NCBI GenBank assembly: GCA_047517485.1
Contig: JAKZSU010000151.1
Span: forward strand, 1 to 47,129
DNA length: 47,129 bases
Direction: 5' to 3'
Origin: JAKZSU01 sp047517485
GTDB taxonomy: Bacteria; Pseudomonadota; Alphaproteobacteria; UBA7887
Position numbers and translations under genes: made by a program. Positions within the stretch are counted from its first letter, which is position 1. Each line of letters opens with the position of its first letter. Positions 1-8,610 of the stretch are shown piece after piece. The notes under the pieces are model-generated. The model made no database searches. It was not told the DNA's origin and worked only from the letters and a program-made list of their open reading frames with translations.

Positions 1-161
1 GTCCACATGGGGCACCTCAAGAGCAAATTCACCACCCCAGAGAATCACAGCTGATTCAGCTCTTCAAGAGGGGGCGCCGGATAACCGATTCATCCGACTC
101 ATAAAGTCCCCGGACGGACACTAAGGCTCGACAGGCCAAGACACCGTCGCGCCACCTTCCA

Positions 162-1520
162 GTGCCGGTCGTGGTCGGCGTGGCTGCAGTGTTGATCGTT
201 TTAGTTGGTATCGGGGGATGGTGGTTCGCATCGCGAGAAGACGCTCCGCAAATGGTCACCGCGGATGGCTCGACTACCGACGATCCGACGCTCGCCATGC
301 CCACGGGTCCTGCCATCGCGGTATTGCCATTCGAGAATCTCAGCGATAATTCGGATCAAAATTACTTCGCCGTCGGCCTTACCGAAGACGTAATAAACCG
401 GCTATCCGAATTCCCTCGATTTCACGTTCTCGGGCGCAATTCCACTACACAGTACGACGATAAATCGACCGACATTCGTAATATTTGCGCGGAACTTGGG
501 GCCCGATATCTCATTCAGGGAGGGGTAAGAAAGGCGGACACCGAGGTTCGCGTTACTGTCCAGTTATTGAGGGGGGCGGACGGCACCCAGATTTGGGCAA
601 ACACCTATGACCGTAGTCTCTCAGCGTCGAATTTATTTGAAATCATGGACGAAATTACTGCCCAGATCGCATCCACAATAGCTAGCGATTCCGGCATTAT
701 CACACGTACGGAACTCAAGGATATCCGGGGCAAACCTCCTGCGACCCTCGAGGCCTACGAATGCGAACTACGCCTTAACGCTTACTACGATGCGCCAAAC
801 CCTGACGAACATGCGATGCTTCGAGATTGTGCGGAACGCGCGATCGAGTCTGACCCGGAACATCCGCTTGGCTGGGTGATTGCCGCCTGGATCTACATGG
901 ACGAGGAACGGTTTGGCTTCAATACCAATCCAGCCGCTATGGACCGAGCGCTACTGGCGGCGGAGCAAATCGTTAAGCTTGATGCCAATGATTACAACGG
1001 TCAATGGGCACTGGGCGACATTTATTTTCATCGCCACGAAATGGACAAATTTTTCACCGCGGCGGAACGCGCGATCGAGAGAAATCCGAATAACGTAACG
1101 ATTTTATCGGACTTTGGGAATTCAATGATCTTTGCGGGACATTATGAGCGTGGTGTAGCACTGCTGAGAAAAGCAATGGCGCTCGACCCGAATTATCCTC
1201 AGTGGCTAAATTATGGCCTAAGTGTGTATTACTATGAGAAAGGCGACTATCAAAAAGCGCTCGATACAATTCTCAAGATTACCCAATCCGACTGGTACTG
1301 GCTCTATGTGAATTATGCGGCGATATATGGCCAACTTGGGCGCCAGGAAGAGGCCCGGGACGCAGTCGATAAGCTAAATGATTTATACCCCGACTTTGGA
1401 GAGAGCCATTATGATGAAGCCAAAATTTGGAACCTTCCCGACGAGATAATCGAGCATTATGCCGAGGGCCTGCGCAAGGCCGGCCTCTACTATCCGGATA
1501 GGCCTCCCCTCACCGACTGA
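162..1520 (+). CDS. Membrane-anchored TolB-like/TPR protein, adenylate-cyclase type, 5' truncated
   Basis: The 452-residue product starts at a GTG with no visible ribosome binding site. It has one membrane segment (about residues 3-23), a TolB/FlgO-like domain beginning at IAVLPFENLSD (about 52-170), and TPR-type helical repeats to the C terminus. This is the usual rear half of class III adenylate/guanylate cyclases with C-terminal TPRs, but no cyclase domain is visible upstream: the same frame is closed by a TAA at 102-104. It may be a fragment of a larger broken gene or a stand-alone membrane TPR protein. Base composition is unlike the neighbours: two lines I counted (601-660 and 1201-1260) are 40% G+C, against clearly GC-rich sequence from 1588 on. 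This suggests transfer. Substrate or partner unknown. Confidence 0.7.
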   Translation: MPVVVGVAAVLIVLVGIGGWWFASREDAPQMVTADGSTTDDPTLAMPTGPAIAVLPFENLSDNSDQNYFAVGLTEDVINRLSEFPRFHVLGRNSTTQYDDKSTDIRNICAELGARYLIQGGVRKADTEVRVTVQLLRGADGTQIWANTYDRSLSASNLFEIMDEITAQIASTIASDSGIITRTELKDIRGKPPATLEAYECELRLNAYYDAPNPDEHAMLRDCAERAIESDPEHPLGWVIAAWIYMDEERFGFNTNPAAMDRALLAAEQIVKLDANDYNGQWALGDIYFHRHEMDKFFTAAERAIERNPNNVTILSDFGNSMIFAGHYERGVALLRKAMALDPNYPQWLNYGLSVYYYEKGDYQKALDTILKITQSDWYWLYVNYAAIYGQLGRQEEARDAVDKLNDLYPDFGESHYDEAKIWNLPDEIIEHYAEGLRKAGLYYPDRPPLTD

Positions 1521-1587
1521 CTCGCCGCTGCCTGGGAGAACACGCTTCGTCCTTTGCGCCGCCGTCGCCACGGCTTAAACTCCTTCC

Positions 1588-1863
1588 ATGAATCAAGACG
1601 AAGCCATGATCGTGGCGCTCAAGGCGTTCGCGCATATTGCCTCCGATGGTGATTTGCTCGATCGCTTCATGATGATTTCCGGTGCGGATGCCGACGCGAT
1701 GCGCAGCGGCGCGCGCGATGCGGCGTTCATGGCCGGGGTGCTCGATTTTTTGTTGGGCGACGACGCGGTGGTTGCCGCGTTTTGCGCGTTCGCCGAGATC
1801 GAACCGGAGACGCCGATGCGGGCGCGCGCGGCGTTGCCCGGCGCGCCGCCGGAGTGGTCGTGA
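1588..1863 (+). CDS. DUF3572 family protein
   Basis: A small acidic all-helical protein of 91 residues, recognised from the DUF3572 pattern (an ALxFLA-like first helix, a DRFMxxSG segment, then AGVLDFLLGDD). Function is unknown; the family is confined mainly to alphaproteobacteria and often lies near dinB or divK. Here it is the first gene of a tight run with the HAD hydrolase (gap 3 bases), the ROK kinase and dinB, so they are probably co-transcribed. ATG start; no catalytic motif can be seen. Confidence 0.8.
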   Translation: MNQDEAMIVALKAFAHIASDGDLLDRFMMISGADADAMRSGARDAAFMAGVLDFLLGDDAVVAAFCAFAEIEPETPMRARAALPGAPPEWS

Positions 1864-1866
1864 TCG

Positions 1867-2541
1867 ATGGCGGTTGAGGCGATCGACGATGCGGTCGCGG
1901 CGACGATCGCCGGGTTCACCCTCGATGCGACGCGTCCGCTGATCATCAGCGATGCCGACGAGGTGCTGTTCGCCTTCATGGCGGCCTTCGAGGCGTTTCT
2001 CATCGCCAACGAGCATTATTTCGACTGGTCGTCGTTCGCGCTCGACGGCAATGTTCGCCGCAAGGCCGATTCCGAGCCGGTCGAGCGGCCGCAAGTGCTC
2101 GCCATGCTGCGGCGTTTCTTCGCCGATCACACCGAGACCATCGCGCCGGTGCCGGATGCGGCTTCATCGCTGGAGCGGCTCAGCGATCGGGCGCAAATCG
2201 TGGTGTTGAGCAATATTCCCGCCGAGCAGGCGACTTCGCGCAGTGCGGCGCTGAGCCGCCACGGCATGGCTTATCCGCTGATCGCCAATAGCGGGCCCAA
2301 GGGGCCGGCGGTGAGCGCCCTCGCCGCGCGCGCCGGCGCGCCGGTATTCTTCATCGACGACGGGCCCAATCACCATCGCTCGGTGGCGCGCCACGCCAAT
2401 CACGTGCGCCGCATCCATATGATCGCCGACGCGCGGCTGGCGCGGCTGATCGACCAGGCGCCGGACAGCGATCATCGCGCCGACGATTGGCCGACCTTGC
2501 GCGCGCTGATCGAGGGTGAATTGTCCGAGCACGGATTCTGA
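1867..2541 (+). CDS. HAD-superfamily hydrolase
   Basis: The 224-residue product shows the four HAD signatures in order: DADE (D29, D31, nucleophile and acid/base), VVLSN (S115, phosphate contact), a lysine in GPKGPA (K145), and FFIDDG (D164/D165, Mg2+ ligands). A helical cap lies between motifs I and II (about residues 35-105). It is probably a soluble phosphatase or phosphoserine/sugar-phosphate type hydrolase; the substrate cannot be read from sequence. The gene sits 3 bases after DUF3572 and 6 bases before a ROK sugar kinase, so a role in sugar-phosphate turnover is possible but inferred. Confidence 0.75.
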   Translation: MAVEAIDDAVAATIAGFTLDATRPLIISDADEVLFAFMAAFEAFLIANEHYFDWSSFALDGNVRRKADSEPVERPQVLAMLRRFFADHTETIAPVPDAASSLERLSDRAQIVVLSNIPAEQATSRSAALSRHGMAYPLIANSGPKGPAVSALAARAGAPVFFIDDGPNHHRSVARHANHVRRIHMIADARLARLIDQAPDSDHRADDWPTLRALIEGELSEHGF

Positions 2542-2547
2542 GCGGCG

Positions 2548-3456
2548 ATGCGGATCGGGGTGGATATCGGCGGCACCAAGATCGAGGCGATCGCGCTCGC
2601 CGACGATGGCGGGGAAGTGATGCGCGAGCGCATCGCGGCGCCGCAAGGCGACTATGATACGACGATCGACGCGGTGGTCGATCTTGTGGCCCGGGTGGGG
2701 AGCGACTCGCCGGACGCCCCGGTCGGCGTCGGCACCCCGGGGGCGATCTCGCCCGGCACCGGCCTGTTGAAGAATTCCAATTCGACCTGGCTGATCGGCA
2801 AGCCGCTCGATCGCGATCTCGAAACGGCGCTGGGGCGGCCGGTGCGGGTCGCCAACGATGCCAATTGTTTTTCGCTGTCGGAAGCGGTCGATGGCGCGGC
2901 GGCGGGCGCCGACGTGGTGTTCGGCGTCATCCTCGGCACCGGCGTCGGCGGCGGACTCGTGGTCAACCGAACGGTGCTCGGCGGGCCCAACGCGATCGCC
3001 GGCGAATGGGGGCACAATCCCCTGCCCCGCGCCAGCGGCGCCGACGTACACCCGGGTCCGCTGTGTTATTGCGGGCGACACGGCTGCATCGAGACGTTTC
3101 TGTCCGGGCCCGGCTTGGCCGCCGATCATGCGCGGGTCACCGGCGAGGTGTTGTCGCCACGCGAGATCGCCGCCGCCGAGAACGAACCAAACGCGGCGAC
3201 ATCGCTGGTGCGCTACGAGGAGCGGCTGGCGCGCGCGCTGGCGAGTGTTGTCAATGTCGTCGATCCGGACGTCATCGTGCTCGGCGGGGGCTTGTCCAAT
3301 ATCGCGCGGCTGTATCCGCGGGTTCCCGAATTATGGGCGCCGCATATTTTTTCCGACACCGTGCGGACACGGTTGGTACGCCATCGCCATGGCGATTCGA
3401 GCGGGGTGCGCGGCGCCGCGTGGCTGTGGCCGGTCAACGGCGCGCCGCCCCGGTGA
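2548..3456 (+). CDS. ROK-family sugar kinase (fructokinase/N-acetylglucosamine kinase type)
   Basis: The 302-residue product is the usual length for Mak/NagK-type ROK kinases. The N-terminal ATP-binding loop GVDIGGTK (about 4-11), the NDANC segment carrying the catalytic aspartate, the GTGVGGG phosphate loop and the ROK zinc site (GHNPLP followed by CYCGRHGCIE) are all present. It should phosphorylate a hexose such as fructose, mannose or N-acetylglucosamine using ATP in the cytoplasm; which one is not decided by sequence. Its TGA overlaps the GTG start of dinB (GTGA), indicating translational coupling. Confidence 0.88.
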   Translation: MRIGVDIGGTKIEAIALADDGGEVMRERIAAPQGDYDTTIDAVVDLVARVGSDSPDAPVGVGTPGAISPGTGLLKNSNSTWLIGKPLDRDLETALGRPVRVANDANCFSLSEAVDGAAAGADVVFGVILGTGVGGGLVVNRTVLGGPNAIAGEWGHNPLPRASGADVHPGPLCYCGRHGCIETFLSGPGLAADHARVTGEVLSPREIAAAENEPNAATSLVRYEERLARALASVVNVVDPDVIVLGGGLSNIARLYPRVPELWAPHIFSDTVRTRLVRHRHGDSSGVRGAAWLWPVNGAPPR

Positions 3457-4643
3457 CCGAAGCGCCGCGGGGCCTGTGCCGGGACTGCGGCGCGACGGTC
3501 GCCGGCGAACAGCGCGAGCGCTGCCCCGCGTGCGCCAGCCCGAGGCTGGCGATCCATCCCGAGTTGTTCGAACTCACCATCGCTCATCTCGATTGCGACG
3601 CGTTCTATGCCGCGGTGGAGAAGCGCGACGATCCGGCGTTGCAGGACCGGCCGGTGATTATCGGCGGCGGCAAGCGTGGGGTGGTGAGCACCGCGTGCTA
3701 TATCGCGCGACTCTATGGCGTCGGCTCGGCGATGCCGATGTTCAAGGCGCTCGAAGCGTGCCCGGACGCGGTGGTGCTGCGCCCCGACATGGCGAAGTAT
3801 CAGGCGGTCGGACAGCAGGTGCGCGAGGCGATGCGCGCCGTCACGCCGCGCATCCAGCCGGTGTCGATCGACGAGGCGTATCTCGACCTGTCGGAGCCGG
3901 AAGCCGGCGGCCGCAGCGCGGCGGCGCGACTGGTCGGCCTTGCCTCGACCATCGAGCGCGATATCGGTATCACGGTTTCGATCGGCCTCAGCTACAACAA
4001 GTTCCTCGCCAAACTATCGTCCGACCTCGACAAGCCGCGCGGGTTCTCGGTGGTCGGGCGCGCCGAGGCACGCGACTTTCTAGCGCCGCTGCCGGTGCGC
4101 AAGATCTGGGGGGTCGGCCCGGCGCTGGCCAAGCGCTTGCACCGCGACGGGATCAATCGGATCGGCCAGCTCCAGGGACGCGACGCGGAAGAGTTGGGCC
4201 GGCGCTACGGCAGTATCGGGCGCCAGATCGCGCATTTCGCGATCGGCGAGGACGCGCGCACGGTAAAGCCGCGCGGCAAATCGAAAAGCGTCTCGGTCGA
4301 GACCACGTTCGCCAGCGACATTGCGTCACTGGAAAAGTTAGATCCGGTGTTGCTGAAATTGTGCGATCGGCTCGCCGATCGGCTGGGGCGCGGCGGCCAT
4401 GCCGGTCAAACCGTGGTGCTCAAGCTGAAAACCAGCGATTTCGCGCTGCGCACGCGTTCGGTGACCCTGGGGACGCCGACGGGGCGCGCCGAGATGCTCT
4501 ATCGCGCCGCACACACGCTGTTGGCGCGCGAAATCGACGGGACGAAATTTCGCTTAATCGGAATCGGGGTCAGCAAGCTCGACGACGCGTCGCAAGGCGA
4601 TCTACCGGATACCCTCGATCTCGGCCTCGAAGACGGCGACTAA
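3453..4643 (+). CDS. dinB: DNA polymerase IV (Y family) with N-terminal zinc-ribbon-like motif
   Basis: A translesion polymerase of 396 residues if started at the GTG that overlaps the ROK stop codon. Catalytic acidic residues appear in HLDCDAFYAAVE (D47, D49) and SIDEAYLDLS (D140, E141); the thumb with helix-hairpin-helix (IWGVGPALAKRL) and the little-finger domain follow. Unusually for the textbook enzyme, about 40 residues precede the polymerase core, with paired cysteines C9-x2-C12 and C24-x2-C27 resembling a small zinc ribbon. If the zinc segment were not used, no good alternative start lies before the core. The gene ends 4 bases into the convergent eipB-like gene. Confidence 0.92.
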   Translation: MTEAPRGLCRDCGATVAGEQRERCPACASPRLAIHPELFELTIAHLDCDAFYAAVEKRDDPALQDRPVIIGGGKRGVVSTACYIARLYGVGSAMPMFKALEACPDAVVLRPDMAKYQAVGQQVREAMRAVTPRIQPVSIDEAYLDLSEPEAGGRSAAARLVGLASTIERDIGITVSIGLSYNKFLAKLSSDLDKPRGFSVVGRAEARDFLAPLPVRKIWGVGPALAKRLHRDGINRIGQLQGRDAEELGRRYGSIGRQIAHFAIGEDARTVKPRGKSKSVSVETTFASDIASLEKLDPVLLKLCDRLADRLGRGGHAGQTVVLKLKTSDFALRTRSVTLGTPTGRAEMLYRAAHTLLAREIDGTKFRLIGIGVSKLDDASQGDLPDTLDLGLEDGD

Positions 4644-5491
4644 CAATCCGGTTTTTCGAGGAATTCGAATTTTTCGAGCACGGCGCGCATCGAGAATTCG
4701 CCGTAGTCGAGCAGCAGATTGCCGGCGACCCCGTTCTCCATCAGACGGTATGAGACCTCGAACTCGGGTTCGAGTTCGTTCTGGCCGTGCGGGAAATAGG
4801 CCATCGCCACCGGCCACGAGCGCATCGCCGCGAGGTCGCCGAACGGACTTGCACTATCGAATTCCGGGGCGGTCTCGATCGGCCGACTGCCGGCGGGGAT
4901 TTCGGCGCCGACAAAGGCGGTGACGTCGTGCAGGCTGTCCGGCCCGGTGCCGCTGAACACCACCATGGAGACTACCCGATCGCCGGCGAGGACGCGCTCG
5001 ACCAGGATAAACAGATGCTCGGAGGGAAACGACACCCCACCGGGCAGATCGAGCGCCATATTTTCAGGGGTGTCGAAATCGACCGAGCCGCCCGCGGAAT
5101 CACGGGTCGCGGCGCCGACGAATTCCTCGTACTGGCGGCCATCGGCCATCGACCGCATACTGAACCGAAGCGCGTTGCCGTCTTTCGATTCGTAACTCGA
5201 GAAACTGAACTCGTTACGCATTGGCGGCCCCGACAGGTGGGAAAGATCCATCCGTACTTTCTGGTTGACCGTCCAGCCATCGCAGGCATCGGCCCACTCG
5301 AGCACCATGCGGCCCTGCAGACCGGTGATCTCGCTGCCATTGCGGGTCCCCGCCAGCGAAATCTCGTAGAGCGCGCGGTGCGGTGCGAGATCGAGGGTTC
5401 CCACCGCGCTCACCGGATCGGGGCCGCCGAGTTGCGTACCGATGATGAGCGCGATCGTCGCCGCCGTTACTTTGCAAATTACAGATTTCAT
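4640..5491 (-). CDS. eipB: EipB-like periplasmic cell-envelope protein (DUF1849)
   Basis: The 283-residue product has a signal peptide (charged start, hydrophobic stretch about 9-20, cleavage near PVSA-V, about 29). The rest matches the DUF1849/EipB family, a periplasmic beta-spiral protein needed for envelope integrity in Brucella. Known family members have a disulfide between a cysteine near residue 70 and one near the C terminus; here C70 (in ADACDGW) and C283, the very last residue, fit. An in-frame ATG 90 bases further upstream was rejected because it would bury the signal peptide. Convergent with dinB, overlapping by 4 bases. Confidence 0.85.
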   Translation of the reverse strand: MKSVICKVTAATIALIIGTQLGGPDPVSAVGTLDLAPHRALYEISLAGTRNGSEITGLQGRMVLEWADACDGWTVNQKVRMDLSHLSGPPMRNEFSFSSYESKDGNALRFSMRSMADGRQYEEFVGAATRDSAGGSVDFDTPENMALDLPGGVSFPSEHLFILVERVLAGDRVVSMVVFSGTGPDSLHDVTAFVGAEIPAGSRPIETAPEFDSASPFGDLAAMRSWPVAMAYFPHGQNELEPEFEVSYRLMENGVAGNLLLDYGEFSMRAVLEKFEFLEKPDC

Positions 5492-5607
5492 GATACCGCC
5501 TTCACCTGGTCTCGCCCCCGATTGGCGATAAGGGTTCGCCCGGGGTTGGTCACTGTCGACCCGAGCGGGGACAGACACCATGGGTAACTAAGTAGATACT
5601 AACAGCG

Positions 5608-6300
5608 ATGCTTTCCAGCAAAGGAATTCTCGCGACCCGTAATTTTCCGGCGCCGGTGGAAGCCCGCTTAAGGCGCGATTATCAAGCGATTCTCAACCCC
5701 GAAGACCGGCTTTACGGACAAGAAGAGTTGCTCGACGCGGCCAAGGGCATCGACGCGCTATTCGCCTGCGCCACCGAACAATTCGATGCCGAGGTGATCG
5801 GCCGCCTCGACAAGTCGGTCAAGATAATCGGCATGCTGTCGGTCGGCACCGACCATATCGCGCTCGACGCGGCGCGGGCGCGCGGCTTGGTGATCACCAT
5901 CACCCCGGATGTGCTCAGCGAGGCGTGCGCCGATATCGCGATGATGTTGCTGCTTGCCGCCGCGCGACGCGCCGGTGAGGCCGACCGCCTGGTCCGCGGC
6001 GGCAGCTGGCGCGGCTGAGCGCCGACCCAGCTTCTGGGCCGCGAAATGTTTGGCCGGCGATTGGGGATCCTCGGCATGGGGCGGATCGGCCGGGCGCTTG
6101 CCCGCCGGGCGCGCGGCTTCGGTCTGGCGGTTCATTATCACAACCGGACGCGGCTCGACCCGACGCTCGAGGACGGCGCGATCTATCATCCGAAGGCCGC
6201 GTTCCCGCATCCCGTGGCGTCGTTGCGCGGCGCCGCGCGCCTAGCCACGGGATGCGGGAACGCGGTCAAACCGATTCCATCAAGGCAAGACGTGCTCTAG
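5608..6300 (+). pseudogene. Broken D-2-hydroxyacid dehydrogenase
   Basis: The first frame encodes the N-terminal substrate domain and the start of the NAD domain of a glyoxylate/hydroxypyruvate reductase-like enzyme (SVGTDHI, then GGSWRG), then hits TGA at 6016-6018. The same frame continues with APTQLLGREMFGRRLGILGMG, the expected next stretch including the NAD-binding GxGxxG. So the TGA most simply replaces a TGG tryptophan codon. After about residue 193 (GAIYH) the family sequence is lost and the frame runs into a 22-bp inverted repeat, ending at 6298-6300. The catalytic Arg, Glu and His region is missing, so the gene is dead even if the nonsense codon were an error. Confidence 0.9.
6197..6265. 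repeat. 22-bp perfect inverted repeat at the break of the dehydrogenase pseudogene
   Basis: Arms at 6197-6218 (CCGCGTTCCCGCATCCCGTG...) and 6244-6265 are exact reverse complements over 22 bases, separated by 25 GC-rich bases. It lies exactly where homology to 2-hydroxyacid dehydrogenases stops. It could be the residue of a small inserted palindromic element, or the scar of an inverted duplication that accompanied the 3' deletion. As RNA it would form a very stable hairpin. No second copy was noticed in the window. Confidence 0.85.
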
Positions 6301-6429
6301 ACAGTCTCGACGCCTTTTTCGCCGGCGAGACGGTTCCGTATCGCGTGGTCTAAAAGGGACTGGCGAGGCCGGCGCTGGGCCCCTATGCTCAGGCCCGAAC
6401 CACGCCAGAATATTCCGCGGAGACGACCC

Positions 6430-6897
6430 ATGGCCGGCCAGATAGACGCCCGCTTGAAAGAGTTCGACATCACCTTGCCCGACGCCGCGGCGCCGGCGGC
6501 CAATTACATTCCCTTCGTCAAATCGGGGGATCTGGTGTTCGTTGCTGGGCAGATACCCTTTTGGAACGGCGAGGTCCGGCATATCGCCAAGGTCGGCACG
6601 GATTATGACGTCGAACAAGCGAAGCAAGCGGCCGCGCTGTGCGGTCTCAATCTGTTGGCCCAGATGCGGGTCGCCTGCGACGGCGATCTCGACCGGATTA
6701 CCCGGTGCGTCAAACTGGGCGTGTTCGTCAATTGCATCGACGGCTTCGACCGTCAGCCGGAAGTGGCGAACGGCGTATCCGACCTGATGGTGAACGTTTT
6801 CGGCGACAAGGGCCGGCACGCGCGTTTCGCGGTCGGCGCCAATATGCTGCCGCGAAATGTCGCGGTCGAAGTAGACGGAATATTCGAAATCGCGTGA
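6430..6897 (+). CDS. RidA family protein (reactive enamine/imine deaminase type)
   Basis: A 155-residue RidA/YjgF-like protein: GDLVFVAGQIPF near residue 35, a central helix and a C-terminal FAVGANMLPRNVAVEVDGIFEIA strand. Its length is that of the longer RidA subgroup, not the 128-residue archetype. The archetypal RidA arginine cannot be assigned with confidence, so activity on 2-aminoacrylate-type enamines is inferred. The ATG at 6430 was chosen over one 45 bases upstream because GGAG lies about 8 bases before it. It precedes a PLP transaminase by 28 bases in the same direction, a sensible pairing since PLP enzymes release reactive enamines. Confidence 0.85.
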   Translation: MAGQIDARLKEFDITLPDAAAPAANYIPFVKSGDLVFVAGQIPFWNGEVRHIAKVGTDYDVEQAKQAAALCGLNLLAQMRVACDGDLDRITRCVKLGVFVNCIDGFDRQPEVANGVSDLMVNVFGDKGRHARFAVGANMLPRNVAVEVDGIFEIA

Positions 6898-6925
6898 GCG
6901 GTCAGACGCTTTAAGGAATGAAACC

Positions 6926-8332
6926 ATGAGCCCCAACGAAACCCCGCGCAACATCTCGCTCGAGGAGATGGACAAGCAAAGCCTTCTCCATCCCTACACT
7001 TCGATCACCGAGCATCTGAAAAGCGGTCCAGTGGTGGTCGCCAGCGGGTCCGGCGCCCGAATATCCGATCGCAATGGCAAGGAATATCTCGATGCCATGG
7101 GTGGTCTGTGGTGCGTCAATATCGGCTATGGCCGTCAAGAGATGGTCGAGGCGATCACCGAGCAGGCGAGCAAACTGGCCTATTATCATCTGTTCTTTTC
7201 GATGTCGCAGGAGCCGGCGATCCGACTTGCCGACGAAGTTCTGTCAGTGATGCCGAACCAGATGAGCAAGGTGTTTTTCTGCAACTCGGGATCGGAAGCC
7301 AACGACACTCAAGTCAAAATCGTCTGGTACTACAATAATTTGCGCGGCAAGCCCGAAAAACGCAAGATCATCTCGCGGACCAAGGCGTATCACGGCGTCA
7401 CCGTCGCGGCGGCGAGCATGACCGGCCTGGCGCCGCTGCACAAATCGTTCAACCTGCCGTTGGCCGACTTCCTGCACACCTCGTCGCCGCATCACTATTG
7501 GGATGCGCCCGAGGGCATGTCGGAGCGCGATTTCTCGACCAAGCTGGCCCAGGATTTGGAGGACCAGATCGTCGCCGAGGGTCCCGAGACCGTCGCCGCC
7601 TTCATCGCCGAACCGGTCATGGGCGCCGGCGGAGTGATCGTGCCGCCGGACGGTTATTTCGACGAAATCCAGAAGGTTCTCAAAAAGTATGACGTGCTGT
7701 TTATCGTCGACGAGGTGATCTGCGGTTTCGGTCGCATGGGCCGTTGGTTCGGCAGCGATTTCTACCATCTCGACGCCGACATGATCAGTATCGCCAAGGG
7801 CCTCACCAGCGCCTACATCCCGATGTCGGCGGCGGTAATTTCGGACAAGATTTGGGAGGTTCTCAAGGAGGGCTCGCCGGAGACCGGGCCGTTCGCCCAT
7901 GGCTACACCTATGGCGGCCATCCGATTGCCGCCGCCGCCGGGCTCAAGACCATCGAGATCATGAAGCGCGAAAAGCTGGTCGAGCACGCCGCCAAGGTCA
8001 CGCCCTATTTCCAACGCCAATTGCGCGAGAGTTTCGCCGATCATCCGCTGATCGGCGAGGTACGCGGCGAAGGCTTGCTCGCGGCGATCGAGCTGGTCAA
8101 GGACAAGGAAAACAAGGTGCCGTTCGATGCCGGAGTCGGGATCGGCGCGCGGTTGTCCAACATTTTGATGGAAGGCGGCATGATCAATCGCGGCGCGTTG
8201 AACAGCCTGTGTTTTTCGCCGCCGCTGGTGATCACCGAACGCGACGTCGACGAAATGGTCGACAAGTTCGGCAAGGCGCTGAGTATCTTCGCCGACGAAT
8301 TGGTCGCCGAGGGCGCTTGGAAGGCCGGCTAA
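6926..8332 (+). CDS. Class III (omega) aminotransferase
   Basis: The 468-residue PLP enzyme of the omega-amino acid:pyruvate transaminase group transfers an amino group from a terminal amine or beta/omega-amino acid to a keto acid. Visible landmarks are GGLWCVNIGYG (active-site entry, about 59-69), NSGSEAND (cofactor phosphate, about 120-127), YHG (155-157), VDEVICGFGR (D262 contacts the pyridine nitrogen), and the Schiff-base lysine in SIAKG (K291). The native donor is not readable. It is probably co-transcribed with ridA. The stop codon TAA abuts the left inverted repeat of the MITE-like element. Confidence 0.9.
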   Translation: MSPNETPRNISLEEMDKQSLLHPYTSITEHLKSGPVVVASGSGARISDRNGKEYLDAMGGLWCVNIGYGRQEMVEAITEQASKLAYYHLFFSMSQEPAIRLADEVLSVMPNQMSKVFFCNSGSEANDTQVKIVWYYNNLRGKPEKRKIISRTKAYHGVTVAAASMTGLAPLHKSFNLPLADFLHTSSPHHYWDAPEGMSERDFSTKLAQDLEDQIVAEGPETVAAFIAEPVMGAGGVIVPPDGYFDEIQKVLKKYDVLFIVDEVICGFGRMGRWFGSDFYHLDADMISIAKGLTSAYIPMSAAVISDKIWEVLKEGSPETGPFAHGYTYGGHPIAAAAGLKTIEIMKREKLVEHAAKVTPYFQRQLRESFADHPLIGEVRGEGLLAAIELVKDKENKVPFDAGVGIGARLSNILMEGGMINRGALNSLCFSPPLVITERDVDEMVDKFGKALSIFADELVAEGAWKAG

Positions 8333-8595
8333 TACCAAATTGCACTGATAATGACCCATTTGATGGCCCACATCGGCACGCCGGGTAGGCGCGACTCGCC
8401 GCGCGATGGGTGTCCATCGGGCAAGCGGCGCAACGCATCCGGCGCGCCGAGGTGGGGCACCGGAGGCCGGATGCTTTTTACCGCCGGCGGCGTCGCGGGA
8501 CGCTTGACGTGGGGTCGCACGACGGCGCGCCCCGCTCCTATCCGGCGGCAAAAATCATTCGGGTCAAATGTGTCATTATCAGTGCAACTTGGTAT
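8332..8595. mobile_element. MITE-like element with 32-bp terminal inverted repeats
   Basis: The left end 8332-8363 (ATACCAAATTGCACTGATAA...) and the reverse complement of 8564-8595 agree at 30 of 32 positions. The 264-bp interior is GC-rich and has no coding sequence of its own. If the ends are drawn at CCAA...TTGG, each is flanked by TA, which would fit the TA target duplication of IS630/Tc1-type elements; that family assignment is an inference. It is inserted directly after the transaminase stop codon and ends 15 bases before the DUF482 start, so it now forms the whole intergenic space and may carry terminator or promoter activity. Confidence 0.85.
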
Positions 8596-8610
8596 AGGTC
8601 CGCAACCGCG

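Noticed and set aside
2858..4753. Plus-strand 631-codon frame across the ROK and dinB genes
   Set aside because: Arg-rich shadow in a frame different from both real genes.
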